A DNA stretch of 62,534 nucleotides from an uncultured Comamonadaceae bacterium. GTDB taxonomy: Bacteria; Pseudomonadota; Gammaproteobacteria; Burkholderiales; Burkholderiaceae. Location of the stretch: NCBI GenBank assembly GCA_946482595.1, contig CAMLSD010000014.1:1-62534 (forward strand), in the 5' to 3' direction. Shown here piece after piece: positions 1 through 9,199 of the stretch (the first letter of the stretch is position 1; each line of letters opens with the position of its first letter). The notes beneath the pieces were generated by a model. That model worked only from the letters and a program-made list of their open reading frames with translations. It did no database searches and was not told where the DNA came from. Both the position numbers and the translations under genes were made by a program.

Positions 1-2111
1 GGGGTGCCGCCGGTGGTGTCGACGGTGACGGCTTCGCTGAAGTTGACGGTGAAGTCAAGGTTCTGGCCGCTGACGTAGGTGGCGTCGCCTGGCACGGCAA
101 CGCTGGTGACGGTGGGGGCGGTGGTGTCGACGATGTAGTTGCCGCTGTCGGCGCTGCCGCTGCCGGCATTGCCGGCCGCATCGACCAGCCCGGTGTAGTC
201 CAGCGTGATGACGTTGGTGGCATCGGTCGCCGGGCTGTCGGGGGTGAGTGTGGCCGTCCAGGTGATCCCCCCGTCGCTGCTGGAAAGGCCGGATACCGTG
301 CCGTTGGGCACCGTGAGGTCGGCAACGGTGAAGCCCGAGACGGGTTCGGTGAAGGTGAACGTGAGGGCAGCGGTGTCGCCGATGCGCAGCACGGTGTCGC
401 TGATCGTGATGGCCGAGGCCAGCTCGGGACGCTGCGTGTCGACCGCATAGTTGCCGCTGTCGACAGTGCCCGTGCCGGCATTGCCTGCGGCATCGAAGAT
501 GCCGGTGTAGTCCAGCGTGACGACATTCGTGGCATCGGTCACGTTCGCGGACGGTGTCAGCGTGGCCGTCCAGGTGGTGCCGCCGTCGCCGCTGGTCAGG
601 TTGGTGACTGAAGCGCTGGGCGCCTCGAGATCGGCGGTGGTGAATCCCGCGACGGGTTCGGTGAAGGTGAACGTGAGGGTGGCGGTGTCGCCGACACGCA
701 ATGCGGTGTCGCTGATGGTGATGGCCGAGGCCAGCGACGGCCGCACCGTATCGATGGTGTAGTTGCCGGATGACTGGGTACCGACGCCGGGCGTGCCGCC
801 GCTCGCCGCGGCGACGGCGGTCATGTCGACAGTGATCTGGTTGGTGGTGTCGGTGACACCGGCACCCGGCGTGAGGGTGGCCGTCCAGGTGACCCCGCCA
901 TCACCCGAGCTCACCGTGGTGAGTGTCGCATTGTCGATCGTGATGTCGGCGTTCGTGAAACCGGTCACGGCCTCTGAGAAGGTGAACGTCACCAGCGAGG
1001 TTTCGCCCACACGCAGCGCGCTGTCGGCAAGACTGATCGACAAGGTCGGGGGCCCCAGGACCGGATCCGCAAAACCGATGTCGTCGAGTATCAGGTAGTT
1101 GCCACCCACCGCGGGGTTGGTGATGCGGATCTCGTCGACGTTCTGGAAGATGCCTGGCGTGAGGCCGGTGGACTGGTCGAAGCTCGTGATGTAGTCATCA
1201 CGCTCGATCTGCAGGGTCACGTTTCCGATCTCGGCGCCATCCCGGTAGGCCGTGAGGGTTGCCTCAGGCTGCCCCGACAGATAGTCAACCAGGGTGATGC
1301 CGGTGAACGAAAAGTCCTCGCCCCCCTGGGTGCGAATGACGATGACGGGATTGCTGTCGGTGCCCCCGACTCCCTCGTCGGGGCTCCCCAACCCGTCGCC
1401 GTAAAGGTCGACAAGGTAGCTCCACGTAGTATTGTTGTTGACGTTCGAGCCGGCATTGGCGGTGTAGATCTGGATCGTGACACCCGAAATGTCCGTGGAC
1501 CCGATGTCGCCGTCATTTACCTCGACGTCGAATTCAATTTCGTTGGTGCCGCTGCTGAAGTCGAGCGTCCCCGTGAAAAGCTGGCCCGCATACGCCTGCT
1601 GGGCCGCGGCAGAAACCACAACCGGCGCCAGCACCTCACCGCGGTGCGCTTCAAGCTGCCAGTCGCCGCCCTGCACTGCCGCACCGGTCAGATCATCGGA
1701 CGCCGCCACGTCGGCGCCGGTGAATGCCGAGAACGCATCGACAAAGGCCCGACCTTCCTCACCCGCGCCCAGGTGGCAGCCGTAGAGCAGGATGTCGCCG
1801 TGTTCGTCGAGTGCGGCGCCGATCCCGGCCAGCGTTGCCGCATGCCGCTCGAGGTTGTCCACCGTCAGTGACGTGCTGCCGAGATCAAGCGCACCCTGCG
1901 AGCCGTGCGACAGCAGATGGATCGCATCGATCCCGCGGCGATCCTGCAGCAGCGCCGCCATCTGTGCCAGCGCGTCACCGCGGGCGTCCAGCAGATGGGT
2001 CTCACTGGTCGCCGGCAACCCGTCGAGCAGCGTCTGCAGGTCGGGCAGGTCATCCATGACAAAAACGATCTGCTGCAGCGCACCATTCTCGGCGGACGGG
2101 TCAATGGACAT
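1..2111 (-). CDS. DUF4347 / bacterial Ig-like repeat surface protein (N-terminal part, continues off the left edge)
   Basis: The reading frame is open from the ATG at 2111 to the window edge, so about 703 residues are visible and the C-terminus is missing. AGGAGA lies 6 nt upstream of the start. Residues 1-175 match the DUF4347 domain found at the N-terminus of giant bacterial adhesin or calcium-binding proteins. It has LLSHGSQG (His69) and LLYGCHLG (Cys112), a His-Cys spacing reminiscent of clan CD peptidases; that comparison is inference. A beta-rich segment of about 180 residues follows, then three Ig-like units of 104 residues ([16 protein letters not shown] type), and the start of another domain. 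No classical signal peptide is visible, as is usual for DUF4347 proteins, which are thought to leave by type I secretion. A surface or secreted role is inferred. The gene is divergent from the amidohydrolase genes. Confidence 0.85.
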   Translation of the reverse strand, partial: MSIDPSAENGALQQIVFVMDDLPDLQTLLDGLPATSETHLLDARGDALAQMAALLQDRRGIDAIHLLSHGSQGALDLGSTSLTVDNLERHAATLAGIGAALDEHGDILLYGCHLGAGEEGRAFVDAFSAFTGADVAASDDLTGAAVQGGDWQLEAHRGEVLAPVVVSAAAQQAYAGQLFTGTLDFSSGTNEIEFDVEVNDGDIGSTDISGVTIQIYTANAGSNVNNNTTWSYLVDLYGDGLGSPDEGVGGTDSNPVIVIRTQGGEDFSFTGITLVDYLSGQPEATLTAYRDGAEIGNVTLQIERDDYITSFDQSTGLTPGIFQNVDEIRITNPAVGGNYLILDDIGFADPVLGPPTLSISLADSALRVGETSLVTFTFSEAVTGFTNADITIDNATLTTVSSGDGGVTWTATLTPGAGVTDTTNQITVDMTAVAAASGGTPGVGTQSSGNYTIDTVRPSLASAITISDTALRVGDTATLTFTFTEPVAGFTTADLEAPSASVTNLTSGDGGTTWTATLTPSANVTDATNVVTLDYTGIFDAAGNAGTGTVDSGNYAVDTQRPELASAITISDTVLRIGDTAALTFTFTEPVSGFTVADLTVPNGTVSGLSSSDGGITWTATLTPDSPATDATNVITLDYTGLVDAAGNAGSGSADSGNYIVDTTAPTVTSVAVPGDATYVSGQNLDFTVNFSEAVTVDTTGGT
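124..1059. repeat. Three 312-bp tandem repeats encoding Ig-like domains
   Basis: The motif GTGTCGAC-GTAGTTGCC recurs at 124, 436 and 748, exactly 312 bp apart, and the flanking sequence repeats with it. The repeat encodes 104-residue Ig-like (Big-type) domains on the minus strand. The first unit (748-1059) is the most diverged; the two closer to the window edge are more alike. The array may continue beyond the left edge. Confidence 0.85.
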
Positions 2112-2489
2112 GAAGTCTCCTCTGCTCTTGCGAGCGGTTTGTCTTGAGCTGGCGCGGGGCTGTTGCGACGAGCCTCTGCGACGTTAACAGTTCGTTTCAT
2201 TCCGTGCCCCCCCCTGGAGGGTGAGCCGTGTGACTTTTCGCAGCACGGCATGGGCTTTGTGACGCGTGTCGTTGGCTGGCTGCCCATCACGTCCCCTCGG
2301 GCAACTGCCGGTGGATTCATCGGCTTTCTCAATGGACTTATATCGGTGATCCCATTTACCGATGGCAGCCGCTTTGGGAGCATCCCCAGCAACGACATGA
2401 AGCGAGGTGGGACCGCAGACGACGTGGTCGGACGGCTTTCAGGTCGCGATCCCGACCCCGAGTGAACCCAGGCCCGAAGAGAGGACGCC
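2112..2489. other. Intergenic region between the divergent surface-protein and amidohydrolase genes
   Basis: This 378-nt stretch should hold both divergent promoters. It is less GC-rich than its surroundings near 2330-2350 (GACTTATATCGGTGAT). A 100-codon plus-strand frame at 2163-2465 and a minus-strand frame continuing upstream of the surface protein show no recognisable domain, so I do not call a gene. No convincing hairpin terminator or operator is seen. Confidence 0.5.
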
Positions 2490-3422
2490 ATGATCATTGA
2501 CACCAGTTGCTATCCCACCAACCTCGTCGACCTCGCGTGGCGACACGATGGTGACCCGTTCACCGGCGAGCGCCTCATCGAGATGCTCGACGGCCCCTAC
2601 ACCATCAACGGCAAGCCCCGGCGCATCGACAAGGCCTTCATCCAGCCGCCGCAGGGCAACACCATCTACACCTGGACGGACGGGGAGCAGACCGGCGTGG
2701 AGGCGATCGACGCCTACATGGCCTACACGCTGGAGATGGTGCAGAAGTACCCCGACCGTTTCATCGGCTGTTTTGTCTACAACCCACGCTGCGGCGTGCA
2801 GAACGGGGTGGACGCCATCGAGCGCTATGCCAAGGTGCACGGCTTCAAGATGGTCCAGATGCAGGCCAACATGCATGCCTACCGGCCGGACCGCGCACTC
2901 GACTGGGTGCGCCCGGCCCTGCAGAAATGCGCCGAACTCGGTCTGCTGGTCAAGCTGCACACCGGGGATGGCCCCTACAGCATCCCGACCGAATGGGTGC
3001 CGATGATCAAGGAGTTCCCGCAGGTGAACTTCATCATGGCGCACTTCGGCGTGCAGACCGGCGGCGTCTACTGTTTCGAGCCCTTCCAGTGGGCGATGGA
3101 ACTGCCCAACGTCTATTGCGAGTCCGGCTGGTGCCTGCAGTCACGCATCGTCGAGTTCTCGAAGGTGCTGCCCAAGCACAAGATCCTCTATGGCTCGGAC
3201 ACCCCTCCGAACGAACCCGGCATGTGGCTGCGCCTGCTGGAAGTGCTGTGCCATGAGCCGCCACAAGGCCTGAACCTGGACGAGGACAGCCTCGAGGACT
3301 ACCTCGGCAACAACGTGGCACGAATGATCGGCCTGGAGCCCAGCCCGCCGCCGCGCACCCTGGAAGAAGCCCAGGCCCGCCTGGCACGGCCCGCCGCCGA
3401 CCCTCGCCTCACCACCGTCTGA
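2490..3422 (+). CDS. Amidohydrolase-2 family protein with a degenerate metal site
   Basis: This 310-residue TIM-barrel protein belongs to the amidohydrolase-2 family (PF04909; relatives are decarboxylases and hydrolases of aromatic or cyclic acids). The rest of the metal-site framework is present: LHTGDG (His157), MAHFG (His185) and YGSDTPPN (Asp237). The N-terminal HxH motif is replaced: the protein starts MIIDTSCYPTN, with Ser6 and Tyr8 where the adjacent paralogue has His6 and His8. It may therefore bind metal poorly, or serve as the non-catalytic partner of a heteromer. It is first in a likely operon with its paralogue (24 nt downstream) and a UbiD decarboxylase. The start is supported by GAAGAGAGGA just upstream. 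The substrate is unknown. Confidence 0.85.
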   Translation: MIIDTSCYPTNLVDLAWRHDGDPFTGERLIEMLDGPYTINGKPRRIDKAFIQPPQGNTIYTWTDGEQTGVEAIDAYMAYTLEMVQKYPDRFIGCFVYNPRCGVQNGVDAIERYAKVHGFKMVQMQANMHAYRPDRALDWVRPALQKCAELGLLVKLHTGDGPYSIPTEWVPMIKEFPQVNFIMAHFGVQTGGVYCFEPFQWAMELPNVYCESGWCLQSRIVEFSKVLPKHKILYGSDTPPNEPGMWLRLLEVLCHEPPQGLNLDEDSLEDYLGNNVARMIGLEPSPPPRTLEEAQARLARPAADPRLTTV

Positions 3423-3446
3423 CCTCAGAAGAACAGGAGACTCTCC

Positions 3447-4361
3447 GTGATCATCGACACCCACCTGCACCCGACCAACCTCGTCGACGAGGCCTGGCGC
3501 CACACCGGCACGCCGTTCAACGGCGAGCGCATGCTCAAGCTGATGGACGGCCCCTACATGATCAACGGCAAGCCACGCCGCATCGACATGGGATTCATCC
3601 AGCCGCCGCCGGGCAACACGGGTTATCGCGACGGCAACCGGCGCGGCCGCGAAGGCATTCGCGACTACATGGCCTACATCGCCGAGCTGACGCAGAAATA
3701 CCCCGACCGCTTCATCGGCAACTTCACCTACAACCCGCGCTGGGGCCCGGAAAACGGCGCGGCCGAGATCGAGTTCCACCACAAGGAATACGGCTTCAAG
3801 ATGATCAAGCTGCATGCCAACATGCATGGCTACCGGCCTGATCGTGCGCTGGACTGGCTGCGCCCGGCGATGAAGATGTGCGCCAAGTACAACATCGTCG
3901 TGCTGATCCACACCGGCGACGGGCCGTACACCATCCCGACGATGTTCTATCCGATCATCCGCGAGTTCCCGATGGTGAACTTCATCATCGGCCACTTCGG
4001 CATCCAGACCGGCGGCAACTATTCGTTCGAGGCCTTCTGGATGGCCATGGACACGCCCAACGTGTACTGCGAGTCGGGCTGGTGCTTCCAGTCACGCATC
4101 GTCGAATTCGCCAAGCAGCTGCCGCGCAACAAGATCGTGTTCGGCACCGACTCGCCTCCCAACGAGCCCGGCATGTGGCTGCGCGAGCTGGAAGTGCTGT
4201 GCAAGCCCGCGCCGCACGGCATGAACCTCGACGAGGACGGCCTGGAGGACTACATGGGCAACAACATCGCGCGCCTGGTGGGCATCAAGACCACTCCGCC
4301 GCCGCGCACGATGGAAGAAGCCCAGGCGCGCCTGAGCGACACCTACGCAGGCGTGGCCTGA
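3447..4361 (+). CDS. Amidohydrolase-2 family protein with intact metal ligands
   Basis: This 304-residue protein is a close paralogue of the preceding gene and presumably arose by tandem duplication. It retains the full family signature: DTHLHP (His6, His8), LIHTGDG (His155), IGHFG (His183) and FGTDSPPN (Asp235). It is thus the likely catalytic member of the pair, acting in the cytoplasm on a cyclic or aromatic carboxylate. The start is GTG, preceded by AGGAGA. The UbiD gene begins 20 nt after its stop, so the three genes are probably cotranscribed. Hydrolase versus non-oxidative decarboxylase activity cannot be decided from sequence alone. Confidence 0.87.
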   Translation: MIIDTHLHPTNLVDEAWRHTGTPFNGERMLKLMDGPYMINGKPRRIDMGFIQPPPGNTGYRDGNRRGREGIRDYMAYIAELTQKYPDRFIGNFTYNPRWGPENGAAEIEFHHKEYGFKMIKLHANMHGYRPDRALDWLRPAMKMCAKYNIVVLIHTGDGPYTIPTMFYPIIREFPMVNFIIGHFGIQTGGNYSFEAFWMAMDTPNVYCESGWCFQSRIVEFAKQLPRNKIVFGTDSPPNEPGMWLRELEVLCKPAPHGMNLDEDGLEDYMGNNIARLVGIKTTPPPRTMEEAQARLSDTYAGVA

Positions 4362-4381
4362 TTCCACCCACCGGAGCTTCC

Positions 4382-5767
4382 ATGCAGCACACCCCAACGC
4401 CCGGCGGCCAGGACTTCCAGGCCTTCCTGGCCCACTACCGGGAGGCCCACCCAGGCGACGTGTTCACCGTGCACGAGGCGGTCTCGAACGACCAGGACAT
4501 CACCGCGCTGGTGCAGGGCCTGGCCCTGCAGGGCCGCCACCCGATGGTGGTGTGCGAGCGTGTGACGGGCCTGGACGTTGCGGTGGCCACCAACGTGTTC
4601 GCCTCGCGCGAACGTGTGGCCCGCCTGTTCGGCGTGGATGCCGAAAGCATCCATGCCGCCTATCAGGCCCGCTCGCGCCAGTTGCTGGTGCCGCGCGAAC
4701 TGAGTCAGGGGCCGGTCACCGAAGTCGTGACGCGCGGCGAGCAGGTCGACCTGCGTGCCTTGCCGATGCTGCGTCACTTCGAGACCGACCGCGGCCCCTA
4801 CATCACCAATGCGATCCTGATCGCCGAGCACCCGGACACCGGCCAGGGCAACATGAGCTATCACCGCTCCATGCTGCACTCGCCCACCGAGATCGCGACC
4901 AGCCTGCACTCGCGCGGCGACCTGTGGCGCCTGCTGCAGCTCGCCGCCGACCGCGGCCGGCCGCTGCCGGTGGCCATGGTGATCGGCGCCCACCCCTTGT
5001 TCATGCTGGCCGGGTCGGCCCGGGTGCCCTTTGGCGTGGACGAACGGCATGTGGCCGGCGGCCTTTTCGGTGCGCCGCTGGAGATCGTGCGCACCCCCCG
5101 CCACGGCATCGGTGTGCCCGCCCACGCCGAGTACGTGCTCGAAGGGGTGATCGACCCGACCGCAAAGGTCGACGAAGGGCCGTTCGGCGAATTCACCGGG
5201 TACTCGTCCAATCGCTCGACCAACAATCTGTTCAAGGTCGAGACGGTGATGCACCGCCGCAGGCCCATGCTGGTGGACATCATGGGCGGCAACTCGGCCG
5301 AACACCTGAACCTTGCCCGCATTCCGCGCGAGTCGGAGATGGTCGAGAAGCTCAAGCAGCGCTTCCCGAGCGTCACCGCCCTGCACTACCCCAACTCCGG
5401 CACGCACTTCCATGCCTATGTCGCGCTGCGCCAGATGCGTCCCGGCGAAGCACGCCAGGTGATGCTGGGGCTGCTCGGCTGGGATCCCTACCTGAAGACC
5501 GTGATCGCGGTGGATGCCGACGTGGACGTCACACGCGACGAGGAAATCCTCTGGGCCCTGGCCACCCACTTCCAGCCGCACCGCGACCTGCTGACCATCG
5601 ACGGCCTGCCCGGCAGCGCCCTCGATCCGTCCGCCTCGGGCGTGGGCACCACCTCGCGCATGGGGCTGGACGCCACCCGCGGCCCGGACTTCGACGGTGT
5701 GCGAGCGCAGCTGTCGCAGCGGGCGCTGGATGTGGCGCGCAGGATCATGGCGCCGGCCGCCTGCTGA
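4382..5767 (+). CDS. UbiD family decarboxylase
   Basis: This 461-residue protein matches the UbiD/Fdc family of prenylated-FMN-dependent reversible (de)carboxylases. The signature DEGPFGEFTGY carries two glutamates five residues apart (Glu265 and Glu270), as in the Fdc1 catalytic pair, followed by the C-terminal decarboxylase domain. The start was taken at ATG 4382, preceded by GGAGCTTCC; the frame is open further upstream but overlaps the amidohydrolase gene. No UbiX-type prenyltransferase is present in the window, so the cofactor must be supplied from elsewhere. With two amidohydrolases upstream, the unit looks like a short degradation pathway for an aromatic or heteroaromatic acid. The substrate is not identifiable. 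Confidence 0.88.
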   Translation: MQHTPTPGGQDFQAFLAHYREAHPGDVFTVHEAVSNDQDITALVQGLALQGRHPMVVCERVTGLDVAVATNVFASRERVARLFGVDAESIHAAYQARSRQLLVPRELSQGPVTEVVTRGEQVDLRALPMLRHFETDRGPYITNAILIAEHPDTGQGNMSYHRSMLHSPTEIATSLHSRGDLWRLLQLAADRGRPLPVAMVIGAHPLFMLAGSARVPFGVDERHVAGGLFGAPLEIVRTPRHGIGVPAHAEYVLEGVIDPTAKVDEGPFGEFTGYSSNRSTNNLFKVETVMHRRRPMLVDIMGGNSAEHLNLARIPRESEMVEKLKQRFPSVTALHYPNSGTHFHAYVALRQMRPGEARQVMLGLLGWDPYLKTVIAVDADVDVTRDEEILWALATHFQPHRDLLTIDGLPGSALDPSASGVGTTSRMGLDATRGPDFDGVRAQLSQRALDVARRIMAPAAC

Positions 5768-5887
5768 CAGGACTGGCGCGGCGTGACCGGGCGGGCGGCG
5801 CGCCAAACCACCGGCAGGCAGCAGGCGTAGCCCGGCTGATGGTAAGTTGCGGGCTGCATTCACCGTCCCAGCCCGGAGCCCCACCCC

Positions 5888-7660
5888 ATGTCCTCTCCCG
5901 CCCACGGCAGCGAACTCGTCTCCGTCGTCGCCTTGTTGGGTGCTGCCGTCGTGGCGGTGCCCCTGTTCAAGCGCCTTGGGCTTGGCTCGGTGCTGGGCTA
6001 TCTGGCGGCGGGCCTGGCCATCGGCCCGTTCGGCCTGGGCCTGTTCACCGACCCGCAGGCCATGCTGCATGTGGCCGAACTCGGCGTGGTCATGTTCCTG
6101 TTCATCGTCGGCCTGGAGATGGAGCCGTCCCGGTTGTGGTCGCTGCGCCGCGAGATCTTCGGCCTGGGGCTGGCCCAGGTGCTGCTGTGCGGTGCCGTGC
6201 TCACGGCTGCGGGCTGGCTGCTCGGCCTGCCGCCGGTGGTGGCCCTGGTGGCCGCACTGGGGTTCGTGCTGTCGTCCACGGCCATCGTGATGCAGTTGCT
6301 GGACGAGCGGCACGAAACCTCCACCGCACCCGGCCAGCGTGTCGTGTCCATCCTGCTGCTCGAAGACCTGGCCATCGTGCCGCTGCTGGCGCTGGTGGCC
6401 TTCCTGGCGCCGGCGCGGGACCCGGCGCAGTCCGGCTCGCAATGGCTGGCCATCGCGATCGCACTGGGTGCCGTGGCGGTGCTGGTTGCCGCCGGCCGAT
6501 GGGCGCTCAACCCGTTCTTCCGGGTGCTTGCGAGCGCCAAGGCGCGTGAGGTGATGACCGCAGCCGCCCTGCTGGTCGTGCTGGGCGCCGCGTTGCTGAT
6601 GCAGGTGGGCGGGCTGTCGATGGCCATGGGTGCGTTTCTCGCGGGGGTGCTGCTGAGCGAATCCAGCTTCCGCCACCAGCTCGAAGCCGATGTGGAACCC
6701 TTCCGCGGCATCCTGCTGGGGCTGTTTTTCATGAGCGTGGGCATGTCGCTGGACCTGTCGGTGGTGGCCGCGCAATGGGCCCAGCTGCTTGCCCTCGTGG
6801 TGGTCTTCATGCTCGCCAAGGCGGCCGCCGTCTATGGCCTGGCGCGTGCGCTCAAGGCACGCCATGGTGAGGCCGCCACGCGCGCCGCACTGCTGATCCA
6901 GGGCGGGGAGTTTGCCTTCGTGCTGTATTCGGCTGCCGGCGCTTCAGGGCTTTTCGACGCCGGCGTGCATGCCGTGCTCAATGCCGCCGTCATCGTCTCG
7001 ATGGCGCTGACACCGCTGGTCGTGCTGTCACTGCGCTGGCTGGTGCGTCGTGAAGCGCCGTCGATGGAAGGCGTGGAGGCACCGGACGGCCTCGCCGGGT
7101 CGGCCCTGCTGATCGGCTTCGGGCGGTTCGGCCAGATCGTGAGCCAGTCGCTGCTGTCGCGCGGGTGTGCCATCTCCATCATCGACACCAGCACCGAGGC
7201 CATCCGCGAGGCCCGCCACTACGGTTTCAAGATCTACTACGGCGACGGCACCCGGCCCGACCTGCTGCGCGCCGCCGGCGCCGAGACGACCCGGCTGATC
7301 CTCGTCTGCGTGGACTCGGCCGAAACCGCCAACCACATCGTGAAGATCGTGCAGTCGGAGTTCCCGCACAGCCGCCTGCTGGTGCGCGCCCGCGATCGTG
7401 AACATGCGATTCAGCTGGTCAAGGCCGGCGTGCCCTTCCATGTGCGCGAGACCTTCGAATCGGCCATGGTGATGGGCCACGCCGCGCTGCGCGCGCTGGG
7501 TGTGGACGAAGCCGAGGCGCGTGCCTCGTGCGATCGCCTGCGCAGTCGCGATGCCGACCGCTTTGCAATGGAGCTGGCCGGTGGCATCGAGGCCGGCAAG
7601 GCCTTCATCCACGGCAATGCCCACCCGACGAACCCACCCGCCGTGCAGTCTGACGCGTGA
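5888..7660 (+). CDS. CPA2-family monovalent cation:proton antiporter, KefB/KefC-like
   Basis: This 590-residue inner-membrane protein has about a dozen hydrophobic helices in residues 10-390 (Na+/H+ exchanger fold). A C-terminal TrkA-N/RCK domain begins near residue 408 with the nucleotide-binding loop GFGRFGQ. The arrangement and length match KefB/KefC potassium-efflux and related CPA2 antiporters, which exchange K+ or Na+ for protons under control of bound nucleotide or glutathione. The C-terminal tail after TrkA-N is shorter than in E. coli KefC. GGAG lies about 10 nt upstream of the ATG. No ancillary KefF/KefG oxidoreductase gene is adjacent, so glutathione gating is uncertain. Confidence 0.88.
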   Translation: MSSPAHGSELVSVVALLGAAVVAVPLFKRLGLGSVLGYLAAGLAIGPFGLGLFTDPQAMLHVAELGVVMFLFIVGLEMEPSRLWSLRREIFGLGLAQVLLCGAVLTAAGWLLGLPPVVALVAALGFVLSSTAIVMQLLDERHETSTAPGQRVVSILLLEDLAIVPLLALVAFLAPARDPAQSGSQWLAIAIALGAVAVLVAAGRWALNPFFRVLASAKAREVMTAAALLVVLGAALLMQVGGLSMAMGAFLAGVLLSESSFRHQLEADVEPFRGILLGLFFMSVGMSLDLSVVAAQWAQLLALVVVFMLAKAAAVYGLARALKARHGEAATRAALLIQGGEFAFVLYSAAGASGLFDAGVHAVLNAAVIVSMALTPLVVLSLRWLVRREAPSMEGVEAPDGLAGSALLIGFGRFGQIVSQSLLSRGCAISIIDTSTEAIREARHYGFKIYYGDGTRPDLLRAAGAETTRLILVCVDSAETANHIVKIVQSEFPHSRLLVRARDREHAIQLVKAGVPFHVRETFESAMVMGHAALRALGVDEAEARASCDRLRSRDADRFAMELAGGIEAGKAFIHGNAHPTNPPAVQSDA

Positions 7661-7690
7661 TGCGGCTTGTCGGCCGACGGGCGGCGCAGG

Positions 7691-8386
7691 TCAGACCCGC
7701 CCATTCACCACCAGCCCCGCGCCGGTGATCGCGCGCGCCGCGTCCGACAGCAGGAAGGCCACCACATCGGCCAGGGCCTCGGGCGCCACCCATCGGCTGA
7801 AATCGGCGTCCGGCATGTCCTTGCGGTTGACGGGTGTGTCGATGATGCTGGGCAGGACGGCGTTGACACGCACGCCCTGGTCCTTGGTTTCTTCGGCGAG
7901 GGCTTCGGTCAGACGCATCACCCCCGCCTTCGATGCCGCATAGGCCCCCATGCCCAGGCCGGCACGGGCAGCCGCCCCCGCACCGACATTGACGATGCGC
8001 CCGGCGCCGGAGGCCTTCAGCGCCGGCAGCGCGGCCCGGCAGGCATGCAGGGCGGTCTTGACGTTCATCGTGAACATCAGGTCCCAGGTGGCCGGGTCGC
8101 CATCGGCGATGGTCTCCCAGCGAAACCCTCCCGCCACATTGACCAGGCCGTCGATGCGGCCATGGTGGGCCAGCACGCGCGCCACGGCGGCCTCGGTGGC
8201 GTCGGCCCGGGCCAGGTCGCAGCCGGGCAGCAGCAGGTGGTCGGCAAACTCGCGCTGCAGCACATCAGGCACCGACGATGCGGCATCGAGCGCGGCGATG
8301 CGTGCACCCTGCGAGGCCAGGGTACGGACAACCACCTGCCCCAGGGCGCCAAAGGCCCCGGTGACGATGTAGACGGGATGGGACAT
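7691..8386 (-). CDS. SDR family oxidoreductase-like protein with altered catalytic serine
   Basis: This 231-residue classical short-chain dehydrogenase/reductase has a Rossmann glycine motif near residues 9-16 (TGAFGALG), VNVAGG (residues 82-87) and YAASK (Tyr149, Lys153). The position that normally holds the catalytic Ser, 13 residues before the Tyr, is Ala136 (IVNVGAGA), so ordinary carbonyl reduction may be impaired. The start has AGAGG 7 nt upstream. It is convergent with the antiporter gene and its substrate is unknown. The missing Ser makes a divergent or regulatory SDR possible. Confidence 0.85.
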   Translation of the reverse strand: MSHPVYIVTGAFGALGQVVVRTLASQGARIAALDAASSVPDVLQREFADHLLLPGCDLARADATEAAVARVLAHHGRIDGLVNVAGGFRWETIADGDPATWDLMFTMNVKTALHACRAALPALKASGAGRIVNVGAGAAARAGLGMGAYAASKAGVMRLTEALAEETKDQGVRVNAVLPSIIDTPVNRKDMPDADFSRWVAPEALADVVAFLLSDAARAITGAGLVVNGRV

Positions 8387-8575
8387 GACAAACCTCTTAA
8401 AACGATCCGCACGGGCAGGCCCCCATGGGCACCCCCTCGATGACGCCCAAGGATGCCAGATCGCGGACCGAACGCATCACGGCGACACGCCAGGGTGTGC
8501 CGCAGGTGCTGCGGCAACCCGGGCACATCGCCGCAACACATCCAGTCGCTGCAGAATGCTCAGGTCCGCACAACG

Positions 8576-9199
8576 ATGAACACCATGTCCTCAGACCCCT
8601 GGCTCGATGTCTGGTTGCCCTGGGTGGCTCGCCACGTCGGCAACGACCCCATCCTCGAACTCGGTTGCGGGCCGGGCATCGACTCCGAGGTGCTCGTGCA
8701 TGCTGGCCATCGGGTCATCGGCATCGACCTGTCGGGCGACGCCATCGCCCAGGCCCGTGCCCGGGTGCCGCAGGCCCGCTTTCACTGCCAGGACCTGCGT
8801 GACGACTTTCCGGTGCCCGAGCAAGGCGTGGGGGTGGTGCTTGCCAGCCTGTCGCTGCACTACTTCGCCTGGGACCAGACGGTGCAGCTGGTCGAACGCG
8901 TTCGCCAGGTCCTGCGCCCCGGCGGCCTGCTGCTGAGCCGTTTCAACTCCACGCGGGACCACCATTTCGGCGCACAGGGCCATCCGATGATCGAAGCCAA
9001 CTTCTATCTCGTCGACGGCCAGCCCAAGCGCTTTTTCGACCAGTGCGACGTCGAGAAACTGTTTGCCCACGGCTGGCACCGGCACAGCCTGCGCGAGCGG
9101 GTGGTCGATCGCTACGCGCAGCCCAAGGCGCTGTGGGAGCTGGTTGCCACCCGCGATGCCCCTGCCGATGCCATCGTCCCGGACGGAGCGCGCGCATGA
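8576..9199 (+). CDS. Class I SAM-dependent methyltransferase
   Basis: This is a 207-residue Rossmann-fold methyltransferase. Motif I, ILELGCGPGID (residues 26-36), binds S-adenosylmethionine. The acidic residue after beta-2 is in VIGIDLSG, and VLRPGG marks the post-motif III strand. The start was set at ATG 8576 because the upstream extension has no family resemblance; ATG 8585 is also possible. The stop overlaps the next start (ATGA), which indicates translational coupling to a lipoprotein gene. The substrate cannot be deduced. Confidence 0.8.
   Translation: MNTMSSDPWLDVWLPWVARHVGNDPILELGCGPGIDSEVLVHAGHRVIGIDLSGDAIAQARARVPQARFHCQDLRDDFPVPEQGVGVVLASLSLHYFAWDQTVQLVERVRQVLRPGGLLLSRFNSTRDHHFGAQGHPMIEANFYLVDGQPKRFFDQCDVEKLFAHGWHRHSLRERVVDRYAQPKALWELVATRDAPADAIVPDGARA

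Noticed and set aside
124..1059. 312-bp repeats considered as a CRISPR or mobile-element array
   Set aside because: The repeats are in frame and encode Ig-like domains of one protein.
2163..2465. A 100-codon plus-strand frame ahead of the amidohydrolases
   Set aside because: No domain, no convincing ribosome-binding site, and it lies within a divergent promoter region.
4343..6865. An 840-codon open frame on the minus strand opposite the UbiD and antiporter genes
   Set aside because: Composition is His/Gln/Arg-rich with no domain. It is the antisense shadow of high-GC coding genes.
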